From: Desulfovibrio sp. | Lineage (GTDB): Bacteria; Desulfobacterota; Desulfovibrionia; Desulfovibrionales; Desulfovibrionaceae | Direction of reading: 5' to 3' | DNA: 6,560 nucleotides | NCBI GenBank assembly: GCA_022837365.1 | Contig: JALHHV010000212.1 | Coordinates: forward strand, 1 to 6,560 | Shown here: positions 6,466-6,560 of the stretch, in pieces | Position numbering within the stretch: the stretch's first letter is position 1 | How the letters are laid out: each line of letters starts with the position of its first letter | The notes under the pieces: model-generated | What the model was told of the DNA's origin: nothing | What the model saw: the letters and a program-made list of their open reading frames with translations, nothing else | The model's database searches: none | Program-made: the position numbers and the translations under genes

Positions 6466-6560
6466 TCATCGGGCATCATACTCCGGTACGGGGTTGCCGA
6501 ACAGGAAGCGGCGGGGGTCGCTTTCCACCTTGTGGGCCAGCCGGTCCAGCGTGGCCACCA
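6466..6560 (-). CDS. MlaD/MCE-family protein, C-terminal end (5' part outside window)
   Basis: Only the last 31 codons are inside the window, reading VATLDRLAHKVESDPRRF then LFGNPVPEYDAR and stop. The pattern of an amphipathic helix followed by a D-P-x-x-F-L-F-G motif is typical of the end of MlaD/MCE substrate-binding subunits of phospholipid or lipid-type ABC transporters. Those subunits are anchored in the inner membrane and face the periplasm. The TGA (6466-6468) overlaps ATG 6469 of the auxiliary lipoprotein gene as ATGA, which confirms both the reading frame and the lipoprotein start. The usual partners MlaE (permease) and MlaF (ATPase) would be expected further upstream on this strand, beyond the window. 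The fragment is short, so the family call rests on this motif and on the neighbouring gene. Confidence 0.75.
   Translation of the reverse strand, partial: VATLDRLAHKVESDPRRFLFGNPVPEYDAR

Larger units (their letters stand above)
5766..6469 (-). pseudogene. ABC-type transport auxiliary lipoprotein (PqiC/MCE-associated), broken by a one-base frameshift
   Basis: This family of outer- or inner-membrane lipoproteins partners MCE/MlaD lipid-transport systems. Translation from ATG 6469, which overlaps the MlaD stop as ATGA, gives an N-terminal extension with FDPYA repeats, a signal peptide (LLLSLSLACLLLATLSGC) and a lipobox LSGC with Cys59 (6293-6304). The frame then turns into unrelated Cys/Pro-rich sequence. 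The mature domain is in a neighbouring frame: LPLQLAVSLPE, LDTDRIALVLGG, REVRYYAGAKWTSPAPRLVQRLLVEAFE, then DLRRFNTRM and VEVELALRLVDLKTGRIVAF, ending at TGA 5766-5768. Adding one base in the minus-strand C5 run at 6268-6272 restores one 234-aa protein reading ARVLDPGPPGGALPLQ. The 704-nt span is one base short of a whole number of codons, which fits. The cause may be a true mutation, a variable C-run or a sequencing error. The ATG at 6479 in the domain's frame would lack the lipobox and is a poor alternative. Confidence 0.85.

Noticed and set aside
5766..6479. Lipoprotein gene read as one intact 237-aa protein from ATG 6479
   Set aside because: That frame replaces the signal peptide and lipobox with Arg/Pro repeats, and its start lies inside the MlaD gene without the ATGA overlap seen at 6469.

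Overview
The window is very GC-rich, tightly packed bacterial DNA with G/C-biased third codon positions. The gene set is a FecCD/BtuC-type uptake ABC transporter joined to a corrin-ring methyltransferase, a dCache chemoreceptor, and an MCE/MlaD system with an auxiliary lipoprotein. This suggests a Desulfovibrio/Nitratidesulfovibrio-like sulfate reducer. That assignment is inference from gene content and composition; no marker gene is present.

Bases 1-3240 (+ strand) are the distal part of an operon. It holds the C-terminal half of a FecCD-family permease, its ATPase (ATGA overlap), and a 599-codon gene overlapping the ATPase by 8 bp. That last gene encodes an exported-looking periplasmic substrate-binding protein fused in frame, through a Pro/Ala linker, to a complete-looking CobI/CbiL-type precorrin-2/cobalt-factor II C20-methyltransferase. 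The transporter probably imports a corrinoid, cobalt/iron chelate or haem-like compound. A GC-rich hairpin after the stop probably ends the transcript.

Bases 3241-3545 lie between convergent genes. Beyond the terminator sits a 201-bp, locally AT-richer, nested imperfect inverted repeat (3346-3546). Its right arm ends on the stop codon of the next gene. It looks like a MITE-like or palindromic intergenic element.

Bases 3546-5621 (- strand) encode a 691-aa transmembrane methyl-accepting chemotaxis protein with a dCache-like sensor, a HAMP domain and a full signalling hairpin. About 144 bp of non-coding DNA separates it from the gene upstream.

Bases 5766-6560 (- strand) hold the end of an MCE (lipid transport) operon: the last 31 codons of a MlaD-type protein, then, with an ATGA overlap, an ABC-transport auxiliary lipoprotein. 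The lipoprotein is broken by a one-base frameshift between its lipobox and mature domain, and its signal-peptide region carries a 15-bp tandem repeat (FDPYA units).

The most unusual points are the binding protein-methyltransferase fusion, which creates a compartment paradox, the long palindrome, and the frameshifted, repeat-bearing lipoprotein.
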